Assembly: GCF_905475395.1 (NCBI RefSeq)
Contig: NC_058342.1
Location: 27,686,640-27,750,639 of the forward strand
From: Chrysoperla carnea
Taxonomy: Eukaryota > Arthropoda > Insecta > Neuroptera > Chrysopidae
Direction of reading: 5' to 3'
DNA: 64,000 nt
Part shown: positions 43,894-55,269 of the stretch, in pieces
Layout of the letters: every line of letters starts with the position of its first letter
Numbering within the stretch: the stretch's first letter is position 1
Notes under the pieces: model-generated
The model's input: the letters and a program-made list of their open reading frames with translations, nothing else
Databases searched by the model: none
Told to the model about the DNA's origin: nothing
Made by a program: the position numbers and the translations under genes

Positions 43894-44436
43894 AATCGTG
43901 CCCTGAACTATTGAATAAATGTCAATTATTGTTATGTTTACAACATAATATAATTCAGTTTTAATTCTATGAAATTCATGGAATTAAAATAAGTATTATA
44001 TAACACAATTTATACAGACTCATTATAAATCAAAACGTTTAGAAATTAATTATCCAAAATTAATAATTTATGTTCGGATACGCAAAAGAGCACTGAATTA
44101 GATTTTTATTGGTAAAATTATAATTTACCAGGTTAATGGTTTTTATTTGTTTGTTTGTTTTGCAACCAATCGTGCGCATATCACATATCTTAAGTATGGG
44201 TTGATCGAAATGAACTGTAAACTCATGGATAAACCAAACTATGTATATTGTGTTGTAAGTTGATACGATACATAAGATTTTGTTTTGTAGTAATTTCGCA
44301 ATTAAGTCACTCCTTCACACTATGATGAAACACATCTCTTTAACCACTTGAAACACATTCGTTTAAGTAGTGTTTTATTGGATGAATTTTATTTTGATGT
44401 ATTTTTTATTAATTGATTAATATAAGAGTAGGTTAA
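43894..44436. other. No recognisable feature
   Basis: AT-rich. A TTTG run near 44147-44160 has no attached Helitron sequence. Confidence 0.4.
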
Positions 44437-44552
44437 TTATCTCGTAAACAAGGCTTCAGATACAAATTTGGTAAAAAACATTTTCTTTTTTTTTCTCAGC
44501 CTGTTCAGGAAGCGAAAGTTCTGTAGACAATTAAACAACACCTTGTATAGTA
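44437..44552. mobile_element. Half copy of the TA-flanked hairpin MITE
   Basis: AATTATCTCGTAAACAAGGC and AACACCTTGTA at its end correspond to the right half of 25935-26230. The left arm is missing. Confidence 0.55.
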
Positions 44553-45103
44553 AGCTATTAAAGTGCAGAACTAGCTCTATGATCCAACAGCTGCCATTTG
44601 TTGTGAATATATTTGGATAGTTTTTGGTAGAAACCATTGATGACCCCTGATCATTCTCCCTTAAATTTTACCTGAAATAAATTGATTAAAAATGTTCTGT
44701 TTTGTATAAAAAGGTGCATGATAAGTTTCGGCTCTAGAACTAATGTATATTCATTGGATAAACTGTTAATATTGGCGAATAAGAATATGAAAGAAAATAA
44801 ACATATTTTTCATTGCAACGATACAGAATCAACGGATATTCTAAGTAGAAAAGTTTATGGTACTATCATGTTTGTAATACCTTTAACTGACCTGCATGTA
44901 GTACTTAATGTTTACTGTTTATGTTTTCCATTGCTCGCTTTTAGTTTTTTACAACGCTATGCATTTAGCCCTTCTTTTTAAGCCAATTTCTATTTGTATA
45001 GTTACAAAGTACTTTATTTTCAATGGTCATTAAGAACGGACTCCACATACAATACGTTGCTTTTTGGTTTCGATTAAAATTTTTAGAAAACCTATGAATA
45101 AAA
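44553..45103. other. No gene supported
   Basis: A 99-codon frame at 44682-44981 has no recognisable protein features. Confidence 0.35.
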
Positions 45104-45412
45104 GTACTTTTGATCACGGTGATCAAAATTCTCATGGACTCAACCCTCTGAAACCCTTCCCTTCCGATATACGACCCTTTACAGGTTTTGCCTACGTGAG
45201 GATTAAGGTAGTTTTGATCATGCTGATCAAAAGTTCTTATAGACTGAACCCTCAGAAACCATTCAATTCCGAGCTACGGCCCTTCAAAAGTAATGCCGTA
45301 GCATAACTTTTGAAGGGCCGTTACATGGGGCCGTAGCTTGGAAAGGAAGAGTTTTAGACGATTGAGTCAAGAAGAGCATTTGATCAGCATGATCAAAACT
45401 ACCTTAATCCAT
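45104..45412. repeat. Hairpin with a duplicated arm
   Basis: The arms 45204-45295 and 45302-45412 are inverted around 45299 (AAGGTAGTTTTGATCATGCT against AGCATGATCAAAACTACCTT; GGCCCTTCAAAAGT against ACTTTTGAAGGGCC). A third, more diverged copy in direct orientation lies at 45104-45190. It looks like part of a foldback element. Confidence 0.7.
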
Positions 45413-46345
45413 AGTTTAAAAAAAAATATATCAGCAATCTCGGAAACGGCTCCAACGATTTTCATGAAAATTCATATGCAGGGAGTTTTTGAGGCGAAAA
45501 ATCGATTTAGCTAGGTTTTGTTTTCAGAAAATTTTGTTGTATCCTCGTTTTCAGGAAAAACCGAAACAAACTGCAAAATGCTACTCTTCCTGACATCTTT
45601 TGGTGTCTACCGTAGTTAACGAAATTAAGTAAATAAGCGGGACATTCAAAATGATATTTGTGTGGAGACATTTTAAATGGTTCTTATATAAGTGATAAAA
45701 TTTGTGTCTTTGTAACTCAAAAAATACCGAGCAAAGCTCACTCGTCCAGGTACTTACCTTTTTAACTGTGCTAAAATCATGGGCCTTACTTTTGTGTCTG
45801 TAACAATTTGTTTGATAGCGCGTACAAAAACATACAACTCTTTTTCTTGAAATACAAAGGCAACCTGAATACACTGAATACACAGTTTTTTTGTTGTTGT
45901 ATAAAACAACATGGCAAGATAACCGCATTTACAAAGCCGAGAATTTTCCAACTTTTAATTAATTGTTCAAGTTTTGTTGTTATTGAATATGATTCAGGTG
46001 AAACAAATGACATTCTTAACTGTTACTGCTCTTGTTGTTGTTGGTATTTTGGGGAATGCGAACGTATAAACGAGATTACAAAAGTGGCTTTTGTAAAATA
46101 TGAAGATTTTGTACAATTCATTTCATTTATCACACAGGATGTCTTTTTTAAGTTGACATGTGCTTGAAACACGATAAATAAAAATCCTCACAGTAAGTAT
46201 ATTGAGGGGTGCATCATGGAATTTGATTAAAGAATAAGAAAGATAAGGCTAGGACAGAAAAAAACTTGCTAGAGTAATAATATATAAGATTGACCAAGGA
46301 TAGGAGAATTTCATTTCATGGAATTTTTAGTCATAGCAATATAAA
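45413..46345. other. No gene supported
   Basis: Overlapping frames of 65-119 codons on both strands (45581-46167) shadow each other, with no domain or clear start context. ACACAGGATGTC near 46133 resembles a MITE end, and nearby text resembles 7610-7660. Confidence 0.35.
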
Positions 46346-46933
46346 CAAGGGAAAACAAACAATTGACTGAGTTAATTGTTGAAATACCAGGTATAGACAG
46401 TGTTGATTACTCTGTCACATTACACATACATACATGTCACACACATATAAATGATTTACCCATATAATACTACAATTTGCGCATAATATGCGCTTTCACG
46501 GGTAAACAGTCATGTTTCCGAAAAAATGTTTCAAACAAAAGTTGTTAATTTTTTATAAGAAACATTTTTTACATTTAAACTCTTGTTCTATCTCTAACGG
46601 TTTACAAGATGAGTCCTACGGAACCAAGACCTTGACTTATGTTGCTCATCTACAAACTTGATCTCACTTCTTACGTCCTGAGCACGCTATAAAAATTCAG
46701 CTTGATATCTCTTTCCGTTTTTGAGTAATCGTGATGAGAGACGACAGACGACAGACGACAGACGACAGACAGACAAACGACAGACTATAGACAGACTGAC
46801 AACCGGGAATGGGCTAATTAGGGGATTTTATGAACACCTATACCAAAATTTTGTTTATAGCATTAATATTTTCAAGCGTTACAAACTTGGGACTAAATTT
46901 AATATACCTTGGTATATTTCATATACATGGTAT
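46346..46933 (+). repeat. Family B dispersed repeat with GACAGAC expansion
   Basis: It runs from near-complete ends (CAAGGGAAAACAAACAATTG) to ATATACATGGTAT. The internal segment that reads GTCTGTCC-like in other copies is expanded here into GACAGACGACAGACGACA-type repeats at 46740-46800. Confidence 0.85.
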
Positions 46934-47339
46934 AAAAATCCATCTCTAGTGGTTGCATCCTTTCTTCCTTTTTAAGTCAATCAACTTGTTGTTAATACGT
47001 GTATTTTAGCTTGCACCTCTAGAAATATGTAAATATCAATTAGAGAAATTAAAAATGTTAAACGTTACGTCATTCAGTTTCACAGAAAAAAAAAAAACAG
47101 AATTGTTAACAAAAATGTAAAAAAATAAAAAATCTAACGTATATTTTATGAAATAGACTTGGAGCTGCATGAACGTTGATTTACAGGCTATTATACTTTC
47201 GCGAAGTTGGGAATGATGATCTAGTACCAGTGGCGGATTAAACAGGTCTGCAAAAATATTTATTTTTCAGCTGCATGGGCAAGTTTGGAGAATTTTCTTC
47301 CGAAGATGTTTTCTTAATTCATTAATTTGTTGTAACATG
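46934..47339. other. No gene seen; one hAT-like end
   Basis: CAGTGGCGGATTAAACAGG near 47230 resembles a hAT terminus, but no partner or 8-bp duplication was found. Confidence 0.35.
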
Positions 47340-47575
47340 ATAAACTGACAATTTCCAAGACTGCGAGATTCCTTCTTGAATCAACATCTTCCTTAATACT
47401 CCCCTGAATTTTTCTCCCCTGAAGGTTACGTATTTCAAATTAGTTTTGCAAAAAATATAGAAATTTTTGAATATGTTATTCAGTTTCCCGCAGTCTGTAT
47501 TCGAACCCGTAGTCTCCCAGCCAGTAGTCACAGCAAGTAAGGACGCCTTATCTAAATCGTCTACTGAGCTGATTA
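47340..47575 (-). mobile_element. tRNA-derived SINE-like element
   Basis: On the minus strand, TCAGCTCAGTAGACGATTTA and GATAAGGCG give an A-box-like D arm. A loop region follows, and ACGGGTTCGAATACAG gives the B box at the expected distance. A body of unrelated sequence runs to about 47340. No functional cloverleaf. Confidence 0.55.
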
Positions 47576-47586
47576 TTTCTTTTTTT

Positions 47587-48068
47587 CAAGCTTTTATTTA
47601 GTTTCACCTGCCCCGTTGTCTGCTTGTAATCAAATCTTGCAAGTCAAATTTGATCCACTTCCCGGCTTCCGATTGAGCTGCAATTTTGCATACACATTTA
47701 GTTTGGATGACAATGCGAGGTAAGGTTGCGGTGTCCTGATTTTTCCGTCGTTTCCAGCATATTTGATATATATACATTTTTTTTAGTCTTAAATAAAAAC
47801 TTTTTAAGGGACAAGCTTTTATTGTAATAAAAAGTAGAAAATAATTTTATCAATGAGTCACTCATACCCGACTATTTGTAAAAGCTTGGGGTGCTTAATA
47901 TCAAGAATGAAGCGAAACATAATTAGGCATGTGGAGTAGATGAGCCGTTTCGATTCATTTTTGATATTTTAAATTAAGGGCCTCAAGCTTTTACAAATAG
48001 TCGGGTGTGAGGTACTCATAGACAAAATTATTTTCTACTTTTTAGTACAATAAAAGCTTGTCCCTTAA
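47587..48068. mobile_element. Palindromic MITE P with tail, inverted composite
   Basis: The tail occupies 47587-47803 (CAAGCTTTTATTTAGTTTCA, CTTGCAAGTCAAATTTGATC) and the palindrome 47804-48068 (TTAAGGGACAAGCTTTTATT to AAAGCTTGTCCCTTAA). This is the reverse arrangement of 42003-42467. Confidence 0.75.
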
Positions 48069-48298
48069 AAAGTATATTTTATTAAAATTTTTTTTTAAAT
48101 AAAAGAACAACTGCCTGTTACTCAAATTACTTACAATCATCTCAAAGATTTAAATTGAATATAATCAGAGCAACACTGCAAAAACATTAAAAAACAAACA
48201 AAAAATGATTTTAAACGTCAGTGAATTACCAAGTATTATATTTTATAATATTTTACAATGTTTTTGTTCTATGGTTTTTTTTATCCTTGCTGCTTTTT

Positions 48299-48828
48299 AT
48301 ACCATGTATATGAAATATATCAAGGTATACTAAGTTTAGCCCCAAATTTGTAACGCTTAAGAATATTGATGGTATGAACAAAATTTTCGTATAGGTGTTC
48401 ATAAAATCACCTAATTAGTCCCTTTCCGGTTGTCTGTCCGTCTGTCTGTCTGTCAACAGGATAACTCAAGAACGAAAAAAGATATCAAGCTGAAATTTTT
48501 ATAGCGTACTCAGGACGTAAAAAGTAAGTTGGAGTTCGTAAAACATAGGTCAATATGGTCTTGGATCCGTAGGATCCATCTTGTAAACTGTAGAGATAGA
48601 ACAAAAGTTTAAATGTAAAAAATATTCCTTATAAAAAACTTTTGTTCGAAAATTTTTTCGTAAACATCATTGTTTACCCGTGAGAGCGCAAATTTTATAG
48701 TATGTGTTAATATTGGATTATCAGTTATATATGTGTGACATGTAGTATGTGTAATGTGATAGTAATCAATACTGTCTATGCATGGTATTTCAACAATTAA
48801 CTCAGTCAATTGTTTGTTTTCATTTGTT
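48299..48828 (-). repeat. Family B dispersed repeat
   Basis: Full-length and inverted: it starts ATACCATGTATATGAAATAT and ends CAATTGTTTGTTTTCATTTG. Internal GTCCGTCTGTCTGTCTGTC is kept. Confidence 0.85.
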
Positions 48829-49071
48829 GTTTTAACATTTTTGTACGAACGAATAGAAAATATTAAAATAGTTTCGCTATTATTTAATATTATTTTGTTT
48901 GTTTTAATAAAATTTATTTTATGTGCGACGGGTACGAGTTATAATAATATGTACTTTTATATAGAGTCTTTCTCCTCTCTCACGTCTACAGTAGTTTAAA
49001 GTAGTGAGGCCGCGAGAGACGAGTGAAAGAACCAAATTAGAACGAATTCTTTAAGAAGTTTATATTAAGAT

Positions 49072-49506
49072 TAGAGTGATACCCAACCCCTTTGCTGGGT
49101 TTAAAAGTAAAGATCGATAAATATTGCTCTCGCTTATCCCCTTTCTATAACACTCAAACTAATGGTAAGGATTGTTTTACACAGGTAAAATATATGTATT
49201 GTTTTCTATTTTTTTCAATGTATAATAGTCGTAATTATTCCTTAAGTATATCATGAAAATGGCCGTGAAATATTTTATATTGACTATTTTTACAGAAATC
49301 TGTATGGTAATGTCAAATTAAATTAATTTTTAATTTTTTTTATAAATATATCTTAATAAATTATATCTCATGTGTTATTCTGAAGTATGAGCTTTATTGC
49401 TGTACAGTTTCATTAAAAACTATTCGCTAGTTTAAGCGTGAAAGCGTAACACACAAACAAACAAACAAACAAACATGCTTACTTTCGCATTTATAATATA
49501 TAGAGA
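49072..49506 (-). mobile_element. Non-autonomous Helitron, family 1, copy e
   Basis: Same organisation as copy a. The terminal CTAG has decayed to TTAG and the hairpin to ACCCAGCAAAGGGGTTGGG. A TTTG run of four or more units lies near the 5' end. Confidence 0.8.
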
Positions 49507-49572
49507 ATTTCGTACAGAACTCCAATTATGATTTCATAATACAAAATATCTATTAATTAAAAGTCGTAAAGA

Positions 49573-50010
49573 GTTAAGGATGTACGCGCGCCAGGGCAAT
49601 TTTGAATCAAAGGCTCGATTTTTTTTCTGACAATTGGGGGGGGGGGGTTGTCCAACTGTTTAAATAAATAAATGACTTCAAAAGTAGGCATATTTAACAT
49701 TAATCTTATGGGAAAACGGTAGATGGATGATATTTTTTCATAGATTTCCCCAAAACTAGTCTGTGGAAATTAAAAAAAAAACTGTTTTAATTAAAGCTAA
49801 AACCTTAATATATTATTTAAAACAAAAAAAAAACCCGTCGTGTTCGATTAATTAAGGATGTATCAGTACGGTAGTGGGACACAAATTTGAAAAAATATAT
49901 ATTTTCAATTTTGATGGTGAAATATATTATAACTTGACAATATAAGACAAAAATTAATAAAATTTTTCGATATCTGAAGCAATTTTCGATATTTTGACTA
50001 ACTTATTATT
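49573..50010. mobile_element. Diverged MITE S-related sequence
   Basis: TTAAGGATGTACGCGCGCC at 49573 and TTAAGGATGTATCAGTACGG at 49852 both resemble the terminus of MITE S. GGGACACAAATTTGAAAAA and TCAATTTTGATGGTGAA follow the second as in S. An 11-base G run lies near 49637-49647. Confidence 0.55.
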
Positions 50011-50505
50011 ATTTTAACCTAAGAATAAAAAAACGGTTTTTTTCATTATCCGAGAAAATTCTCAACTGTAGAAATAAGACGATAGAAAACTTCCCAAAGG
50101 CAATGCAATACAAGAGACATGCTTTTTTCGTCTCACGGCATCACTTTCCTCCACTACTTTTAAAATATTTTTAACCCGATTCAAATATTTAGAGACATTT
50201 TTCGTTTAAAATTTATTACTTAAAAATGAGGTTATTTATTAAATCTGTTTGAACAATTGAGTCATTGTACTGAATTCATTAAATTTTATTCCAAAGTCCT
50301 ATTGTGTTGTAATTGTAGTCGTAAGGTCAAATATATATGGATGTCATAATATGAAAAGATGAGATTTTTTGAATTTTTTCACAACTTTCAGATTTTCAGC
50401 AAAGAAATCAACTATATATAAACGTTTTATATATCACAAAGTAATCATGTCGATATATTGAAGTGGAAAAATTCAAACAAACGTTATCTCAATATTATTT
50501 TTCAG

Positions 50506-50828
50506 ATATCTACAAAAATATACTGATAATCAAAGAAAACACGATGTTTACCAGTATTGGATCTGAAACATGGACGTGGCAGGATTTGCCAAATGCCAAA
50601 ATTTACAGATATGATTTACAAAACATCATACAGCGCAGTATCATGTCAAAATTAATTCGCCACGCCAACGTCTTTGACATAAATGAACCCCGCCCCTCTA
50701 AAATATTTTGTTCCGGAGATATAGGCGGTTTGTACACTTACATCCATAACACTCGAGTTGATTGTTTTACACACCTGAAATATTTGCACAGTTTTCAAGT
50801 CTCCGATGCACACATTTCAAGTAAATAA
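50506..50828 (+). CDS. Unrecognised short ORF, possible exon or remnant
   Basis: An open frame encodes 94 residues from the ATG at 50544. It continues upstream to a possible splice acceptor (TTATTTTTCAG ending 50505). I do not recognise the protein; it contains WTWQDLPNAKIYRYDLQNII and NEPRPSKIFCSGDIGGLYTY. Its codons are clearly more C-rich at third positions than the surrounding DNA (CGC CAC GCC AAC GTC TTT GAC). No domain, signal peptide or partner exon was found. It could be a single exon, a transposon or viral remnant, or chance. Confidence 0.3.
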
Positions 50829-51076
50829 TGTCGGTGAATCACGTACTTTCATAATGTTAAGGATACCAACATGAAAGAAAAAAAAATGAACTACCTCGGA
50901 AGCCAAAGAAATCCTTAATAATTCCAAATATTTCCCAACCCTCTTCAAATATATTAAAAACAGTAACTTAATTATATGAATAATAACTCATTTTTAGCTG
51001 AACATGTTAATAATGTATAAATATCTGCGGTCACTAATGAGGTAGATGTTAAAAGCTACCTTAAATAAAAAATAAA

Positions 51077-51621
51077 CAAGTGAAAACAAACAATTGACTG
51101 AGTAAATTGTTGAAATACCATGCATAGTCAGTGTTGATTTCTTTATCGCATTACACATACAAACATGTGACACATACATAATTGATAATCAAGTATAGTA
51201 CATATTATAAACTTTCCGCCTAATTGGCACCCTCACGGGTAAACAGTGACGTTTACGAAAAAATGTTTCAAACAAAAGTTGTTTAATTTTTGATAAGGAA
51301 CATTTTTTACATTTAAACTTTTGTTCTATCTCTAACGGTTTACAAGATGGGTCCTACGGACCCAAGACCCAATTGACCCATATTACTCATTTACGAACTT
51401 GACCTCAATTTTTAAGGCCTGAGTACGCTATAAAAATTTCATCTTGATATCTCTATTCGTTTTTGAGTTATCGTGTCCACAGACGGACAACCGGAAATGG
51501 ACTAATTAGGTGATTCTATGAACACCTAACCAAAATTTTTTTCGTAGCATGAATATTTCTAGGCGTTACAAATTTGGGACTAAACTTAATATACTATGTA
51601 CATTTCATATATACATGGTAT
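51077..51621 (+). repeat. Family B dispersed repeat
   Basis: Full-length: CAAGTGAAAACAAACAATTG to ATATATACATGGTAT. Includes CACCCTCACGGGTAAACAGT and ACAAGATGGGTCCTACGGAC. Confidence 0.85.
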
Positions 51622-51859
51622 AAAAATATATGCATGGATATCTGGCTAGTCAGTGGAAATGCGTTTCATAAATGGGTGCATTCACAAGACTATATCGTTA
51701 AGTAAAATTTTTGAGGAATAATTGTCATTGGGAGATAATTATTATTATCCGATCTAGATAATTATTATCAATTGTCTAGACCGGTTTTCGATTGCTTTGG
51801 CAACACTCTTCAGTAGTATTACTTAAAAATATAAAACTAAAATTACCAAAACAAGCTAA

Positions 51860-52346
51860 TCACTACATATTATAAAACAAAGTCGCTTTTTCTGTCCCTA
51901 TGTCCCTCTGTCCCTTTGTACGCTTAAATCTTTGAAACTACGCAACGGATTTTGATGATTTTTTTTAATAGATAGAGTAATTCAAGAGGAAGGTTTTTAT
52001 GTATAATACATCCATATTATAGTAGAGTAAGGGGTTGAAATAGGGGTTGAAAGGCATATGCTTCAAAAACTAAAAAAGTTGTGCATCGATTAAGCTAAAA
52101 TATTGACACGATATACAACCAGCTTCAAAGATCTATTGTTTTTATCTACTTTTAACCTTCGGAGGGTAGAAAGGTGTAGCGAGAAAGTGGGAAGGAATTA
52201 TCGAATATTTACAAATATACCTAAGTGGGGTATCAAATAAAAGAGCATGACGTGTACATTACAAAACTGTTATCCCACGCAAGGAAATGTGGAGGGAGGG
52301 GTGCAAGTGGGGATGTTGCCCAGCAAAGCGGGTAGTTCACAGCTTG
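51860..52346 (+). mobile_element. Non-autonomous Helitron, family 3
   Basis: It starts TCACTACATATTATAAAACA, then GTCGCTTTTTCTGTCC and GAAACTACGCAACGGATTTT. It ends GCCCAGCAAAGCGGGTAG, TTCACAGCTTG, where CTTG stands for CTAG. The 5' TC, 3' hairpin and CTRR-like end fit Helitrons, and the 487-bp size fits a non-autonomous copy. Confidence 0.8.
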
Positions 52347-52861
52347 TAATAAAATAAAATAAAATAGACCTGCATCGCCCTAATCACTCCTTGCTAATGA
52401 AATAAGCTAGTCGAGTTATATAATGACCTATTTTAAATAATATGGTTGTAATAATTTTATATTACTGTTGAAAATAATCTGATAATTTTCGTTTTTTGTT
52501 TTTTTTTGTTTTGTTGTTGTAATATTCAACTTTATAAATAATAATTATTAAAAATAAACTTGTAGTGTTGATGAATGCAGCTTTACGCGCGCGTTTTTAA
52601 AATATTATTTTATGTTGATTATAATATACAAAATACAACGTTAATAAACTATGTTATATGTTCAGAAAAGCACTCGTGTAATTACTCCAAAAATATTAAA
52701 TATATTATAATTTATGTACTAATTAAAATGCAAATGCACAGAAAAACCATATTAGTTCAGCATATATGGGCGCATTTGTCAGGAAAAAACTTCGTATTCA
52801 ATTTCTATGCAAAAACCTTTTCGAAAAACGTCCTTTAATAAGAATTGACAGTATTAAAGAC
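52347..52861. repeat. AT-rich stretch with repeat family G, copy 2
   Basis: About 52660-52850 resembles 17715-17912 (GGGCGCATTTGTCAGGAAAA; CCTTTTCGAAAAACGTCC). An 87-codon frame over it is not protein-like. Confidence 0.45.
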
Positions 52862-53508
52862 TTAAGGATGTATGAGCATGACAACAATGTTTGATTTAAA
52901 GGCTCAAAATTTGTTTGTAGGTAGTCTTTTACTCAAAGAATATGTAGTTAAAATTTCTGCTTAGGTAACCGTGCAAATTTTTAAGAAAAAAGTCATTAAA
53001 AATCGATATAAAATACATTGGCTCTTATGGAGGAATCTCAAAAAACGACATATTTTGATAAGTTTTTGATAATTTTCATTTGGAATGAATGAAAACAAAT
53101 TAAAAAAAACTTTTTAATAGAAAGTAAACATATTGGCAATGAATTAGAAAAGAAAAAAACTAAGTGTCACCATCCATATAAGGGATGTAAGAGCAGGGTA
53201 GATTAAGGGTTGAAATTATTTTTATCTTATTTTCAACTTTGATGATGAATTTTGTTATAACTTCATGAATGTAGACGAAAAATAAGAATAAAATTTTTCG
53301 ATATGTGTCTTGGTTTTCGAAATATCGAAAGCTAAATAATTAAACAAAATTTTCAATTTTCGATATTTTGAAAATTAAGCCAGATATCGAAAAATTTTAT
53401 TCTTACTTTTCGTCTTATATCGTCAAGTAATAATATAAATTTATCATCAAAATTGAAAATATCTATTTTTAAATTTGTGCCCCCACTACCATGCTCATAC
53501 ATCCTTAA
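52862..53508 (+). mobile_element. MITE S, copy 1, 647 bp, TTAA ends
   Basis: It begins TTAAGGATGTATGAGCATG and ends CATGCTCATACATCCTTAA. Its full length matches the copy at 57595-58241 in the opposite orientation, with the same 647-bp length. A subterminal ATTTTCGATATTTTGAAAAT / ATATCGAAAAATTTTATTCT inverted region lies in the right half. The class is probably piggyBac-like given the TTAA. Confidence 0.85.
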
Positions 53509-53641
53509 ATGTGGTCCGAGTATTTTTTAATTAATTATCTTTTTGACAAAGTTTAATTTTTTGAAGCTATTTGAGGTTATTTGAGTAATTTCACGTCAAA
53601 ATGACCTCTTGTGATTATTTCGAAAAGTTCACGTTAAATTG

Positions 53642-53694
53642 TTCCACACATTAAATTGTTTATTTCCGAAATATAAACAATTTAATGTGTGGAA
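53642..53694. repeat. Perfect 22-bp stem hairpin
   Basis: TTCCACACATTAAATTGTTT then AT, a nine-base loop, then the exact complement. The stem is perfect over 22 base pairs and AT-rich. Confidence 0.85.
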
Positions 53695-53699
53695 AAAAT

Positions 53700-54247
53700 C
53701 CAAAAAGGCCACGTAATCCCAACATAGTCTTTGAAATTCCTCTAACAAAATTCTGGAAAAAATTACATTTTATTTCATTCGACTTAAAAAGGAACCGTTT
53801 TTAAAATTTTCCATTAAAATCGGATGCGATCTTCGCGAGAACTTTTTTCTTCCTTTTTCAATTTCCATGATTTACCCATCATTTTAAAGCTTATCATGCT
53901 GGCTTATGCCACAAAATAGCCTCACGCTCTTAAAATTTACCGTGTCTTAAAATGTACGATATGGTTTTTAAGATATAATTTTGCCTAAACAAAATGCCTA
54001 TAAACAATAAAAAGAAAGTCAACTGTTGATATTTTGCATCACTTGTATATTATTTCTCTAGCATCTTTGAAGCCATGGTGTCGCACTGCGAAATTCCTCA
54101 AAAATCGGCAAGTAGCATATAAGAATGAAATTTTAAGTTAACGCATTATATGCTACTGTAAGTTTGTATCATTTTCTGTTACATGTTGGTACTATTACTT
54201 AGGAAAACATCTTGTTAATAATTAAAAATCAAGATTTTAAAGTAAAA
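53700..54247. other. No recognisable feature
   Basis: No gene or element end seen in this AT-rich stretch. Confidence 0.4.
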
Positions 54248-54768
54248 CAAGTGAAAACAAACAATTGATTGAGTTAATTATTGAAATACCATGCATAGCT
54301 TAAAAATTGTTGATTACTATATCACATTGCACATACATATACAATTTATATAATACATACTATACAATTTACGCCTAATTTGGGTAAACAGTGATGTTTA
54401 CGAAAAAAAGTTTCAAACAAAAGTTGTTTATTTTATCATAAGGAACATTTAAACTTTTGTTCTACCTCTAACGGTTTACAAGATGGGTCCTACGGACCCA
54501 TAGCTCAAGACCCAATTGACCTATGATGCTCATTTACGAACTCGACTTCACTTTCTACGTCCTGAGGACGCTGTAAGAATTTCAGCTCGATATCTTTTTT
54601 CGTTTTTGAGTTATCGTGTCCACAGACGGACGGGCAACCGGAAATGAACTAATTAGGTGATTCTATGAACACCTATAGCAAAATTTTCTGCGCAGCATCA
54701 ATATTTTTAAGCATTACAAACTTGGGACTAAACTTAGTATATTTTGCATATTGCATATATGCATAGGA
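54248..54768 (+). repeat. Family B dispersed repeat
   Basis: It keeps CAAGTGAAAACAAACAATTG and the CAAGATGGGTCCTACGGAC block. Its far end has decayed (TATATGCATAGGAT). Confidence 0.8.
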
Positions 54769-55129
54769 TGGTGAAATATAGGTTAAGCTCAAAAATTTAT
54801 TCTTTTTAACTTTTCAATTTTGAAAATACCCATTTGAATTTTCATTAACTTTGGTTTGATGTAAAATGGCCCAAAAAACTTAAAAGTAGCCTTACTTGAT
54901 TCAAAAGCCGATGGGCCCAGATGTGCTTTACTATTTTGTTTTAAATATAATTGGAGTAAAACTATTTTCATTTTTCATATGTGTAAAATATAGAGGAGGT
55001 CTGGAAGTAAACAGTTTGCGTGGGTAAAAAAACATTGCATAATGAAAGTTTGAGTTTCTATGTAGATATTTACCTACCGGATGTCCCAAAAGTCAGTTCA
55101 AATTTTAAATGGTTCGCTCTGCAAGTGCC

Positions 55130-55250
55130 ATTAATCTTATACACTAAAAACTAATAAGGGGTTGAAATTATTTTATAAAATTTTCCACTTTGATGATAAA
55201 TTTTGTTATAACTTGACGGAAATAAAAAATAAATTTTATTACCACCATAA
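55130..55250. mobile_element. MITE S-like fragment, left of a LINE insertion
   Basis: AAGGGGTTGAAATTATTTT, ACTTTGATGATAAATTTTGT and TATAACTTGACGG match the interior of MITE S. A further S-like part (ATTTCGAAAACTAAGAC, ATATCGAAAAATTTTAGTCT) continues at 55845-55960. The LINE fragment between them therefore probably inserted into an S-type element. Confidence 0.5.
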
Positions 55251-55269
55251 CTCCCACTCAAGAAAAGCT

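Noticed and set aside
44147-44160. TTTG run as another Helitron copy
   Set aside because: The neighbouring conserved blocks (GTTACGCTTTCACGC, hairpin) are absent.
45581-46167. Overlapping frames of 65-119 codons on both strands
   Set aside because: They shadow each other in AT-rich DNA, with no recognisable motif or splice support.
47230-47250. hAT-like terminus CAGTGGCGGATTAA
   Set aside because: No partner end or 8-bp duplication found nearby.
50463-50543. GTG start for the orphan ORF at 50.5 kb
   Set aside because: Non-ATG initiation is not supported; the first ATG is at 50544, and an acceptor at 50505 offers another explanation for the upstream openness.
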